A stretch of DNA of 64,000 nt from NCBI RefSeq assembly GCF_030848805.1, contig NC_092358.1, positions 9,898,433 to 9,962,432 on the forward strand, written 5' to 3'. The position numbers and the translations under genes are program-made. This document shows positions 24,761 to 33,351 of this stretch, in pieces. The notes under the pieces are model-generated. The model saw only the letters and a program-made list of their open reading frames with translations, searched no databases and was not told the origin of the DNA. Position 1 is the stretch's first letter, and the number at the start of each line of letters is the position of its first letter. Source of the DNA: Temnothorax longispinosus (Eukaryota > Arthropoda > Insecta > Hymenoptera > Formicidae).

Positions 24761-27700
24761 ATGACTGCAGTGCCGGAAGTCGCCACAACCACGAATGACC
24801 TCCTGGCTCAACAGCAGGCGTTGATGCATTCGATCACTCGAGCGCTCGATAATTTCAAGAAGCTCGGGAAAAACAATTACACCGCCGCAAAGGTTCGAGC
24901 GCGAATAGCCAGCACCAAAGAAGTTTGGACGCAATGTCTTCGCGTGCACTCAGCCCTTTTGCAAGCTATTCCGGAGGCGAAAAGGAGCACGCTGGATTAT
25001 TTTAAAAACAAGCTTTTTGACCAGGCCGAGGAGATCCATTTGACGACGTTAGACTACATGGCCGAATGTCTGGAGGAACTCGCGCCGATGCCGCCGCTCA
25101 TGACGGCGAACAGTCATGGGTCATCTGCCTCATCGTTCTCGCTGTCGCATCTGCCGCCCAACAACATTCCACCGTTCTCGGGGAAGTACGAAGAATGGGA
25201 GACGTTCCGCGATCGCTTCACGTCCCTCATTATAAACAATCACGAACTTTCTGCGTTTGCGCGAATGCATTTTTTGTCGTCAAGCCTCACCGGGCGGGCG
25301 CTCGAATCCATTCGAAGTATCCCGATAACCGCGGATAATTTTGAAATTGCGTGGAAAACCCTCGAGTCTCGGTACGAAAATAAGCGCCGATTAGTCAAGA
25401 TGCATGTATCCGCGCTATATAATTTGCCAAGCGTCTCCCGAGAGTCGGCAAGCGAACTCAGTGAGCTCCGGGATAAAGCAAATCGTGCAATCGCGTCGCT
25501 AAAGAATTTAGATCGATCCGAAACCGACATTCTCAGCGACATGCTCGTGTATAGCGTCACGCAAAAGATAGATCCCGCCACTCGGAAAGCGTGGGAACTA
25601 AAGGGTAAGGATGACGCGCGGATCCCAACATATGACGAGCTCGATCGATTCCTCGATTCTCGTACTCGCGCGCTCGAAGAGTTAAACCCCGCGAATGTTA
25701 CCAAAGAAGTTCGCTCGTCGAAGGTGACAAGCGCTACCGCATCGGGATCTTCTCCGATTTCGTGTTCGCTTTGTAAAGCGTCTCACTTTATGAATAAATG
25801 TCAACTCTTTATAAACAAGAGTCCGAGTCAACGACTAGAGGCGGTCAAAAAGGCTAATCGTTGTACAAATTGCTTAAGCGCCAAACACGCCGTGCAATTG
25901 TGTTCAAGCAAATATTCGTGTCGCATATGTAACAAAAAGCACCATTCGATGCTACACGTCGACTCGGATACTTCTGCCGCGACCGCGTCGATCACCGATG
26001 CCGCGCCAATTATGACATTGTTCTCGACCGCTAAAGTGTCGTCGATGCCTCCCGTGTTGCTCGCGACGGCTAGAGTGAGAGTCAGTTTCCCATCCGAATC
26101 GCCGAACGGTCGCGCTCGCGTTGTTCGAGCGCTCTTAGATCAAGGATCGGAGATGACGTTCATTACTGAAAGATTGAGGCAAGGCTTAAAATTGCGTCGC
26201 GTTAGAATGCCCGTCTCGATCTCCGCCATCGGAGGCGTCGACGCCGGAATATGTCGATACGCGGCCGAAATTCAGATCTCTCCGCTCGGCCAATCATCTC
26301 TCGCGTTCAAGACCATTGCGTCCGTAATGAAAAGTCTAACGAAGTATACTCCGTCGCCCGTAACGTCGCCCGTCCAATGGAGCCATGTAGCCGATCTTGC
26401 GCTCGCGGATCCGGATCCTACGAACTCGGACTCCATTGACGTAATTATAGGTACCGATCTTTACGGCGACTTGCTGCTAGACGGCATTCGAAAGGGCTCT
26501 CGCGGTCAACCCCTCGCTCAGAATACCGTTCTCGGTTGGGTGCTGTCCGGTCCCGTGACTGACCCACAAGCGCGTCCTCGAACAATCACGGCTCAGCACT
26601 GTTCAAATTCCCCGTCTCTCGACGAGGAACTCCGACGTTTCTGGGAAATCGAAGAGATTCCTCGCGCCGTTCCGCTAAGTCCGGAAGAGCAACAGTGCGA
26701 AGATCACTTCCTCGCCACACATTGGCGCCGTTCCGACGGACGATACGTGATTCGCTTGCCTTTTAAAACCGGCCCCCCAATCGAGATCGGTGATTCTTAT
26801 AACTCAGCCGAGCGACAGCTGAGAGGTCTTGAACGCAGGTTAAACGCCGATGAAAGATTAGCGACGGAATATCGCGCCTTTATCGAGGAGTATGAGCGAC
26901 TCGGGCACATGAAGCGTGTGCCGCCCGACGCAAGCGCGTCGTCTCAGCGCGTGTACATTCCGCATCACCCCATTATTCGCGAAAGCAGTACCGCCGCTCG
27001 GTTACGGGTCGTCTTTAATGCATCGAATCCGACAAGCAATGGCACGTCACTGAATGACCACTTGCTAACCGGGCAAAAATTACAGACCGATTTAGCCGCA
27101 GTTCTGCTACGATGGCTGCTACCTCGATACGTCTACTCCGCAGATATTACGAAAATGTATCGTCAAATCGAAATTGATCCCCGTGACGTCGACTATCAGC
27201 GAATATTATGGTTAGATCGCGAAACTCGAGCCATCATTGCATTTCTGCTGTTAGTCTTAACGTACGGAACGGTTAACGCTCCTCACGATGCACTTCGCGT
27301 TCTGGAACAACTAGTTCGGGACGAGGGAGGCTCATTTCCGTTAGCGATTCCGGTGGTTAGAAAGTGCAGGTACATAGACGACTTTCTCTTCGGGGCGGAC
27401 GACATCCCGCTGCTTCGTCAGACGCGCGATCAAGTATGCGCGTTACTGAGTCGGGGACGGTTCGAATTACGTAAGTGGGCGAGCAACTCTCCGCAACTTC
27501 TGACCGACATTGACATTGAAAATCACGGACTAGCGTGTTCGAAAACGTTGCAGGCCGATGAGCAACTGAAAATGCTCGGAATAAGCTGGAATCCCGCACT
27601 CGATGTTTTCCAGTTCAACGTTTCGCTCCCTCCTTCCGTTCCAAAAACCAAGAGGTCGATCCTATCCCTGGTAGCGAAAATCTTTGATCCGTTAGGCTGG

Positions 27701-29944
27701 GTCACGCCCGTGACAATAAACGCAAAGATCTTTTTGCAACAACTCTGGCAGGCGAAAGTGGAATGGGACGAGGCCCTCGCGGACAAACTTCTCGCGCAGT
27801 GGGAGACGATTCACGCGTCCCTGGCGACGATCAACGGTCTTCACGTGGACCGTTGGGTGCAATATGGTTCCGACACTGCGAACTGCGAGCTGCACGGCTT
27901 TTGCGACGCCTCCTCCACCGCATTCGCGGCGGCGGTTTATATTCGCGTCACCTCCTTGGTGGGCGAGACGACGTCCAGATTGCTCATCGCCAAGTCAAAG
28001 GTCGCTCCGATCAAATCCTTAAGTATTCCTCGGTTGGAATTATCTGCTGCCGTTCTATTGGCTAGGCTGTTAGAATTCGTGCGATCGTCGCTACAATTAA
28101 CTGCCATACCTTGCTTTTGTTGGACGGACGCTCTCGTCGTTCTAGCGTGGGTGACTCAACACCCTTCGAAGTGGAAAACCTTCGTTTCCAATCGCGTCTC
28201 AGAGATCCAATCTCGCATTCCTTTCGCCACCTGGAAACACGTGCCAACCGAAGACAATCCGGCCGACTGCGCTTCTCGCGGCATTCTCGGATGTCATCTC
28301 GCGTCCCACCATTTGTGGTGGCAGGGGCCTTCGTGGTTGAGACTTCCTAAAAATGAGTGGCCAGCTCAACGCGAACCGTCGTCTCACGATACGACACTCG
28401 AGCAAAATCCGCGCATCACTACGCACATAGCTAAGCCGATCGAGCGGTGGGATTTAATGGTGCGTTACTCGTCATGGCCAAAATTAATCCGAGTCACCGC
28501 TTATATTCTTCGGTTCATATCTCGAACTCGCCGTATCGACGCTAACGTCAGCGAGGCGAGTCCGCTTGCTCTTTCCGCGGATGAGTGCCGATCGGCACGA
28601 AACTTTTGGCTCAGACGAATCCAGAAAGAAAAATTTCCCGTTGAACGAGAGGCGCTCTTGAGCCGAAAGACAATCTCGTCGAAAAGTGCGCTCATATTGC
28701 TCAATCCTTTCATCGGAGAGGATAAATTAATTCGCGTAGGCGAGCGGTTGGCCCACGATCCGCTACCACTCACCGCGAAACACCCAATCATCCTCTCCTC
28801 TCACCCCCTAGTCTCCCTACTAGTCCAGCACGCGCATATAAGGTCACTTCACGCCGGTACGCAGCTCACCCTCGCTACTTTACGCCGGGACTTTTGGATA
28901 TTGCGCGCGCGAAACATCGTAAAGGCCGTAATCTACAGATGCGTAACATGCGCCCGCGAAAAGGCGGCAACTCCCTCTCCGATTATGGGGCAGCTGCCTC
29001 ATGTGAGAGTCTCCCCTCCCGCGCGCGCGTTTCAGCATTGCGGTCTGGATTATGTCGGTCCGATACATGTTCGCCCAATGTCCGGTCGTGGGATCTCATC
29101 CCACAAAGCGTATATCGCAATATTTATCTGCATGGCCACGCGCGCCGTGCACCTCGAGATAGTAGACGGCTATTCGACTCCTGCATTTTTAGGGGCATAT
29201 TCGCGCTTCTGCGCCCGACGAGGCCTTCCCGCGTCTATTTATTACTCCGGCAATGGAACGACGTTCGTCGGCGCGGACCGCGAACTTCAAGCCGCGTTTC
29301 GCTCGGTCCTGCGCGATCCGAATTTCTTAAATCGAACCGCTTCCGATCAAGTTTCGTGGCACTTCATACCTCCGGCGGCCCCGCATTTCGGCGGGCTATG
29401 GGAAGCTGGAGTTCGAAGCGTGAAGCACCATCTCCGAAGAGTGGTGGAAACGCATACACTCACGTTCGAGGAATTCGCGACACTCCTGTGTAACATTGAA
29501 GCCTGTCTAAACTCCAGGCCACTAGCTCCGCTCACCGATTCCGCTGACGAATATGAGGCGCTTACTCCCGGCCATTTTTTGATAGGCGCCGCGCTAACTG
29601 CGAGCCCCGAAGCCTCCGTGCTTCATCTAAATGAAAATCGGCTTTCGCGTTGGCAAGTGGTCCGTCAGATGACGGAACGGTTCTGGAGGCTGTGGCAGAC
29701 CGACTACGTCAACACGCTACAGCAAAGAGCCAAATGGGGAAAAACCGGGAAGAAGCAAATTCAAATAGGGCAGCTCGTACTACTTCGAAACCCTTTACTA
29801 CCACCATGCAAGTGGGAATTAGGCCGCATAATTCAATATCACGCGGGCTCCGATGACGTTGTACACGTCGTAACAGTAAAGACCGCGACGTCCGTATATA
29901 AGCGGCCCGTTGTAAAAATCTGCCTGTTAACCGATCGATATTGA
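24761..29944 (+). CDS. BEL/Pao gag-pol polyprotein, 1727 aa
   Basis: One frame from ATG to TGA. In order: Pao-type gag/DUF1759 region (about residues 130-290); Cys/His zinc-knuckle cluster (from Cys335 to about 392); aspartic protease with Asp460 in a D-Q-G context, where D-S/T-G is usual; reverse transcriptase with Asp795 and a YIDD box at 871-874; Pao RNase H (HGFCDAS near 1045); integrase with an N-terminal His/Cys zinc module (about 1355-1400) and a DDE core. The core has Asp1430 and Glu1548, but position 1497, normally Asp in an S-D-N-G-T motif, is Gly here (GGC at 29249-29251). The reading frame looks intact while integration is probably impaired. It is a mobile-element gene, not a host gene. 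Confidence 0.95.
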   Translation: MTAVPEVATTTNDLLAQQQALMHSITRALDNFKKLGKNNYTAAKVRARIASTKEVWTQCLRVHSALLQAIPEAKRSTLDYFKNKLFDQAEEIHLTTLDYMAECLEELAPMPPLMTANSHGSSASSFSLSHLPPNNIPPFSGKYEEWETFRDRFTSLIINNHELSAFARMHFLSSSLTGRALESIRSIPITADNFEIAWKTLESRYENKRRLVKMHVSALYNLPSVSRESASELSELRDKANRAIASLKNLDRSETDILSDMLVYSVTQKIDPATRKAWELKGKDDARIPTYDELDRFLDSRTRALEELNPANVTKEVRSSKVTSATASGSSPISCSLCKASHFMNKCQLFINKSPSQRLEAVKKANRCTNCLSAKHAVQLCSSKYSCRICNKKHHSMLHVDSDTSAATASITDAAPIMTLFSTAKVSSMPPVLLATARVRVSFPSESPNGRARVVRALLDQGSEMTFITERLRQGLKLRRVRMPVSISAIGGVDAGICRYAAEIQISPLGQSSLAFKTIASVMKSLTKYTPSPVTSPVQWSHVADLALADPDPTNSDSIDVIIGTDLYGDLLLDGIRKGSRGQPLAQNTVLGWVLSGPVTDPQARPRTITAQHCSNSPSLDEELRRFWEIEEIPRAVPLSPEEQQCEDHFLATHWRRSDGRYVIRLPFKTGPPIEIGDSYNSAERQLRGLERRLNADERLATEYRAFIEEYERLGHMKRVPPDASASSQRVYIPHHPIIRESSTAARLRVVFNASNPTSNGTSLNDHLLTGQKLQTDLAAVLLRWLLPRYVYSADITKMYRQIEIDPRDVDYQRILWLDRETRAIIAFLLLVLTYGTVNAPHDALRVLEQLVRDEGGSFPLAIPVVRKCRYIDDFLFGADDIPLLRQTRDQVCALLSRGRFELRKWASNSPQLLTDIDIENHGLACSKTLQADEQLKMLGISWNPALDVFQFNVSLPPSVPKTKRSILSLVAKIFDPLGWVTPVTINAKIFLQQLWQAKVEWDEALADKLLAQWETIHASLATINGLHVDRWVQYGSDTANCELHGFCDASSTAFAAAVYIRVTSLVGETTSRLLIAKSKVAPIKSLSIPRLELSAAVLLARLLEFVRSSLQLTAIPCFCWTDALVVLAWVTQHPSKWKTFVSNRVSEIQSRIPFATWKHVPTEDNPADCASRGILGCHLASHHLWWQGPSWLRLPKNEWPAQREPSSHDTTLEQNPRITTHIAKPIERWDLMVRYSSWPKLIRVTAYILRFISRTRRIDANVSEASPLALSADECRSARNFWLRRIQKEKFPVEREALLSRKTISSKSALILLNPFIGEDKLIRVGERLAHDPLPLTAKHPIILSSHPLVSLLVQHAHIRSLHAGTQLTLATLRRDFWILRARNIVKAVIYRCVTCAREKAATPSPIMGQLPHVRVSPPARAFQHCGLDYVGPIHVRPMSGRGISSHKAYIAIFICMATRAVHLEIVDGYSTPAFLGAYSRFCARRGLPASIYYSGNGTTFVGADRELQAAFRSVLRDPNFLNRTASDQVSWHFIPPAAPHFGGLWEAGVRSVKHHLRRVVETHTLTFEEFATLLCNIEACLNSRPLAPLTDSADEYEALTPGHFLIGAALTASPEASVLHLNENRLSRWQVVRQMTERFWRLWQTDYVNTLQQRAKWGKTGKKQIQIGQLVLLRNPLLPPCKWELGRIIQYHAGSDDVVHVVTVKTATSVYKRPVVKICLLTDRY

Positions 29945-30078
29945 TAACGCCGAAAAGCCGGCGTAAATCTGTAAACCCCGTATTGCCCGAACTTATAGCG
30001 ACCGCCTCAGGCAACGCGCAACGCGCGTCAGCTCAGCCATTCGGTTATCGAAACGATGGTTTCGAGGCGGGCGGTATA

Positions 30079-30651
30079 TGTTGGGGATTCCAGTGATTCA
30101 TTATCGTTAATTTTGTTTTTTTCCTTTATATATATTACATGTATTATTTTATAATCTCCTCTAGATACAATTCTCGTCTATCACGCATAATAAACGTATT
30201 TATCACGATAACATACATAAGTATAGGAAACGCCGAGAGGCCCGGAATCAATTGACACGCGCCTGTGAGTTCGACGAGCGCCAATTAGAGCGATCTCCAG
30301 CGTTAATCTCCGCCAGAAAACCGTTTCTAAAAAGACTCACGACACAGTCATCCGGACACCTCGCAAATGTACATATCAATAATTACAAGCGATTCGAGCG
30401 AAGTTAAGTCCGCGCTTCAACGGTCCGATTTCTGTGCGCTATAGGCCGTTCCGTTCTCTCGCGCTGGGCGCGCAACTCTACGCCTTTTCGGTTTCTCGCG
30501 CGTGCGTGCAATTCCAATCGAACCGAAGACATCGGTGCAATTCGCAAACGAAGCGTTAAATAGAGAGACTTTCTTCTCGCTATCCGTTGGAAGGACAACA
30601 GCTAGGCCAAGTGGTGCCTCCGCCCCGAGTGTCTCGGCGTTTCTGAACTCA
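30079..30651 (+). repeat. 3' LTR of the BEL/Pao element
   Basis: Begins TGTTGGGGATTCC. It is the longer copy, with about 100 bp missing from the 5' LTR. Similarity to the 5' LTR ends near 30654, after GAACTCAATT, and the AATAAAG found downstream of the 5' copy is absent, so its end may be truncated. Confidence 0.8.
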
Positions 30652-31539
30652 ATTAAAAATTTAACTGCAGGTAGTATCATACACTAAAAACCAACAATAC
30701 ATGATGTAATTTATGTGCTCGATATTGTATTTAATCTAATAACTTTTACCGGAGGAAAGAATCTTTTTCACAGAAAAGATTTGTACATGAGTGTGAGTTT
30801 CGTGTGTGGGTATTCTAAAACATTCTGATATAGGCCGATATTCCGATATTCATATCATCGTCTTAAGTAATATCTTAAGATTGCTGATACGGCTCTGTGT
30901 GATTGGTTTATAACATTTTAAGATCGTACTTAAGACGACCTTAAATATAAGATTCGACTATGAATACCGGCCATAGACACTAGATAAACTATACGCTGTC
31001 TTTGGAGTTAAGAAGTCAACATTAATACAAACAAAATATTATTAAACACGACTAATTTTAAATGAATTTTCGTGATTATGTGGACTGGAGATAATTGAAA
31101 AGTATGGACATTATCGATTTTTGATATAAATTTTTCAAACTGTCAATGAAAATTTGAACAGATCATAATATATAGTATTAAATTTATAATTTATTATTAT
31201 ACAAAAATACTTCAATAAGTTGCAAATAAGTATACATATTTACTATGCAGTTACAACATATAACTATATATCAATATAATAACAATTTACGAAACTGTAT
31301 TTTTTTCTATAATTATTATTCATGTGTATAATCAAACACGAGTGATAACAACGAAAATGTAATTTTAAATAAAAACCATATATTATCAACGTACCAATAA
31401 GTCGATAGTAAAATGACCACGTCGTCAATTGATTTAAAATAAAAATATCTGATTGGCTAGTCTAGTGGAAAAACTCCAGCCACCGGGGGCTGTAAATGGC
31501 TGGTGATCAATCGCAACTTGGTCAAATGGGACGCTCCCC
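30652..31539. other. intergenic DNA, AT-rich
   Basis: No gene seen. A loose inverted repeat at about 30830-30975 pairs TAGGCCGATATT and CGTCTTAAGTA with their complements and is probably an old MITE. Confidence 0.5.
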
Positions 31540-31601
31540 ACTAGTTCAGAATTTATCTTTTTTCTTCCAATGTGGAGTAAAAAAGATAAACTCTGAACTA
31601 G
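31540..31601. mobile_element. 62-bp palindrome, MITE fragment
   Basis: ACTAGTTCAGA and TTTATCTTTTTT pair with AAAAAAGATAAA and CTCTGAACTAGT around a short loop. Confidence 0.5.
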
Positions 31602-31640
31602 TGCAGCCAGTGCAGTCCATGGTGAAAGGAAAACACCTTA

Positions 31641-31811
31641 GTGCTGGTCTACAACCTTACTTTAAAGGATATTTAAGCTCTAAGCTTAAATATCCTTTAA
31701 AGCAAGGTTGTAAGAAATTGACCAATCACAATCAAGTATTCTCCTGACATTCCATTGTGATTAATTCCATAGAGCTTAAATACCCTTTAAAACAAAGTTG
31801 TAGACCAGCAC
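31641..31811. mobile_element. 171-bp MITE with TTA target duplication
   Basis: The ends GTGCTGGTCTACAAC and its complement GTTGTAGACCAGCAC are flanked by TTA (31638-31640 and 31812-31814), as in PIF/Harbinger elements. The left half contains an extra perfect fold-back (AAGGATATTTAAGC and its inverse). It lies between CCATGGTG-type inverted sequences, suggesting insertion into an older palindrome. Confidence 0.65.
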
Positions 31812-32020
31812 TTATTGTTTCTTTCCACCATGGTGCAGCCAGTTCAGCAATAGAAAACAGACCTATTAGTGCTGGTCTACGAGCTTTTTTTTCTTTCTTT
31901 TTTTTCAATGGATTAACTACTGCAGTACCCAGGCCAACCTGCATATAACATGTGAGATAATATACCGAGAAAACATAATAAGATCTGAAATTGGATGTGA
32001 GCTTAGTTCTAAAATATAAA

Positions 32021-32178
32021 CTCTGGTCTACAACCTTGTTTTAAAGGGTATTTAAGCTCTGACCCGTAGGAAATTGACCAATCACAGTGAAATGTGAGGA
32101 AAATACTCGACTGTGATTGGTCAATTTCTTACGGCTTAGAGCTTAAATACCCCTTAAAGCAAGGTTGTAGACCAGCAC
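32021..32178. mobile_element. 158-bp MITE, same family, first of three abutting copies
   Basis: The right end GTTGTAGACCAGCAC abuts TTA (32179-32181). The left end is slightly degraded (CTCTGGTCTACAACC). The core is an inverted pair of TTGACCAATCACAGT with a CCAAT-box sequence. Confidence 0.65.
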
Positions 32179-32181
32179 TTA

Positions 32182-32627
32182 TGCTAGGTCTACAATGCAA
32201 GTCGTAAAGTCGTGAGTCGTAAGAATAGGGTCGTTGCATAAAATTTTTTTATTAAGCGGTATCCATAATTAATGTAGAGAATCTAAGCCGATTTTTAATA
32301 CTTTTTGAATTTAAAAAAAAAACCTAAATTTGAGAAAGTTATAGCTTTCTAAAGTTTCTTTGATGACGGCAACTTCAAAAGATTTCGCTACAACATTATG
32401 ACGTCACGCACATTTTCGTGTACTATATTTTCTTCAATTTTGAAGATATTGCAAAAATTCAAAAAGTTTACAAAGAAAGTATGCCATGATCTATCAGACC
32501 GCTTAATAAAAAAAATTTATGTTAAAACCGAATTGACCAATCACAGTCGATTATTCTCCTCAAATTCGATTGTGATTGGTCAATTCTTACGACTCACGAC
32601 TTTACGACTCGCATTGTAGACCTAGCA
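32182..32627. mobile_element. 446-bp MITE with TTA target duplication
   Basis: The ends TGCTAGGTCTACAATGC and GCATTGTAGACCTAGCA are flanked by TTA at 32179-32181 and 32628-32630. Subterminal arms (CGTAAAGTCGTGAGTCGTAAG) are inverted. A second inner pair (TTAAGCGGT/ACCGCTTAA) brackets non-repetitive sequence, and a CCAAT-containing palindrome lies near the right end. Confidence 0.75.
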
Positions 32628-32630
32628 TTA

Positions 32631-32768
32631 GTGCCCATCTACAATAGGTGTTTTAAGCCCTAAACCCTAAAAATTGACCAATCACAGTCAATTATTCTCT
32701 TCAAATTCAATTGTGATTGAACACTTTCTTAAGGCTTAGGGCTTAAAACATCTATTGTAGATGGACAC
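32631..32768. mobile_element. 138-bp MITE with TTA target duplication
   Basis: The ends GTGCCCATCTACAATAG and its diverged inverse ending GTAGATGGACAC lie between TTA at 32628-32630 and 32769-32771. Its inner arms TTAAGCCCTAA are inverted, around a TTGACCAATCACAGT palindrome. Confidence 0.75.
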
Positions 32769-33351
32769 TTATCGACCTTTTGAATTCGAAATTGAAGACC
32801 CATGACGTCAGAAACAGCAGGGGTAGGTCGGAGCGATAGCCAATCGTAGTACTTCTTTAAATAAGCCGAATGCCAATTGGTTGAGTTATCGTTATTCCTC
32901 ATTCGTTCGTCATGCGAAATGCGGAGTTGTCATGCGAGCGGTGTGAGCGGTATTTTAGGACGCTGTCCCAACAACCGGCAGTCGTACCATCATTCCGGCA
33001 GTCGCCATACTCGCCATACGAAACGTTCATGCTCGTTTTCACACTGCATGTGACCGCCGGGGCATGAACACGCGCGTCTCGTAATCGGCCCGAATCGTTT
33101 TTTTTTATTTTATTTTAATTGCCCGCGACTAAGCGCGATCGACAGCAGTTTCATTATTTTCGTACAGCCTGTTGTGCTAGGCGACCGCGCGAAATAGTGC
33201 CGCGCCGCCATAACGAAAACGGCGAAGAATATCGTCTGGCGTCGACGAACCCGTGCTCGTCGGCCTCGTCGCCGAATACCGATCTAACCGGAGCTCCAAG
33301 CCCCACGATCCGTGCTATTTTTAATGTTTTGTACCAATTGTGGAAGTGAGG
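32769..33351 (+). promoter_or_regulatory. probable USP10 promoter and 5' UTR
   Basis: CpG-rich sequence directly upstream of the USP10 first coding exon. An upstream ATG at 33324 (weak context) is out of frame with the USP10 start at 33352 and its frame runs across it. The CTNCG-like peptide this small frame encodes is therefore more likely a uORF than a gene. Confidence 0.45.

Larger units (their letters stand above)
23965..30651 (+). mobile_element. BEL/Pao LTR retrotransposon
   Basis: Two direct terminal repeats starting TGTTGGGGATTCC enclose a 325-bp leader, one long gag-pol frame and a short 3' segment. The domain order (gag, zinc knuckles, protease, reverse transcriptase, RNase H, integrase) is that of the Pao/BEL group. 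The long frame is unbroken, which points to a fairly recent insertion, but the LTRs differ in length and the integrase has lost a catalytic residue. No convincing target-site duplication was found. Confidence 0.93.

Noticed and set aside
23960..30660. Target-site duplication of the BEL element
   Set aside because: Left flank AAATT and right flank ATTAA do not match as a direct repeat at the ends I can define.
33119..33349. 76-codon frame with CC and Arg-rich stretches before USP10
   Set aside because: Begins with TTG, overlaps the USP10 5' region and shows no domain; treated as 5' UTR.
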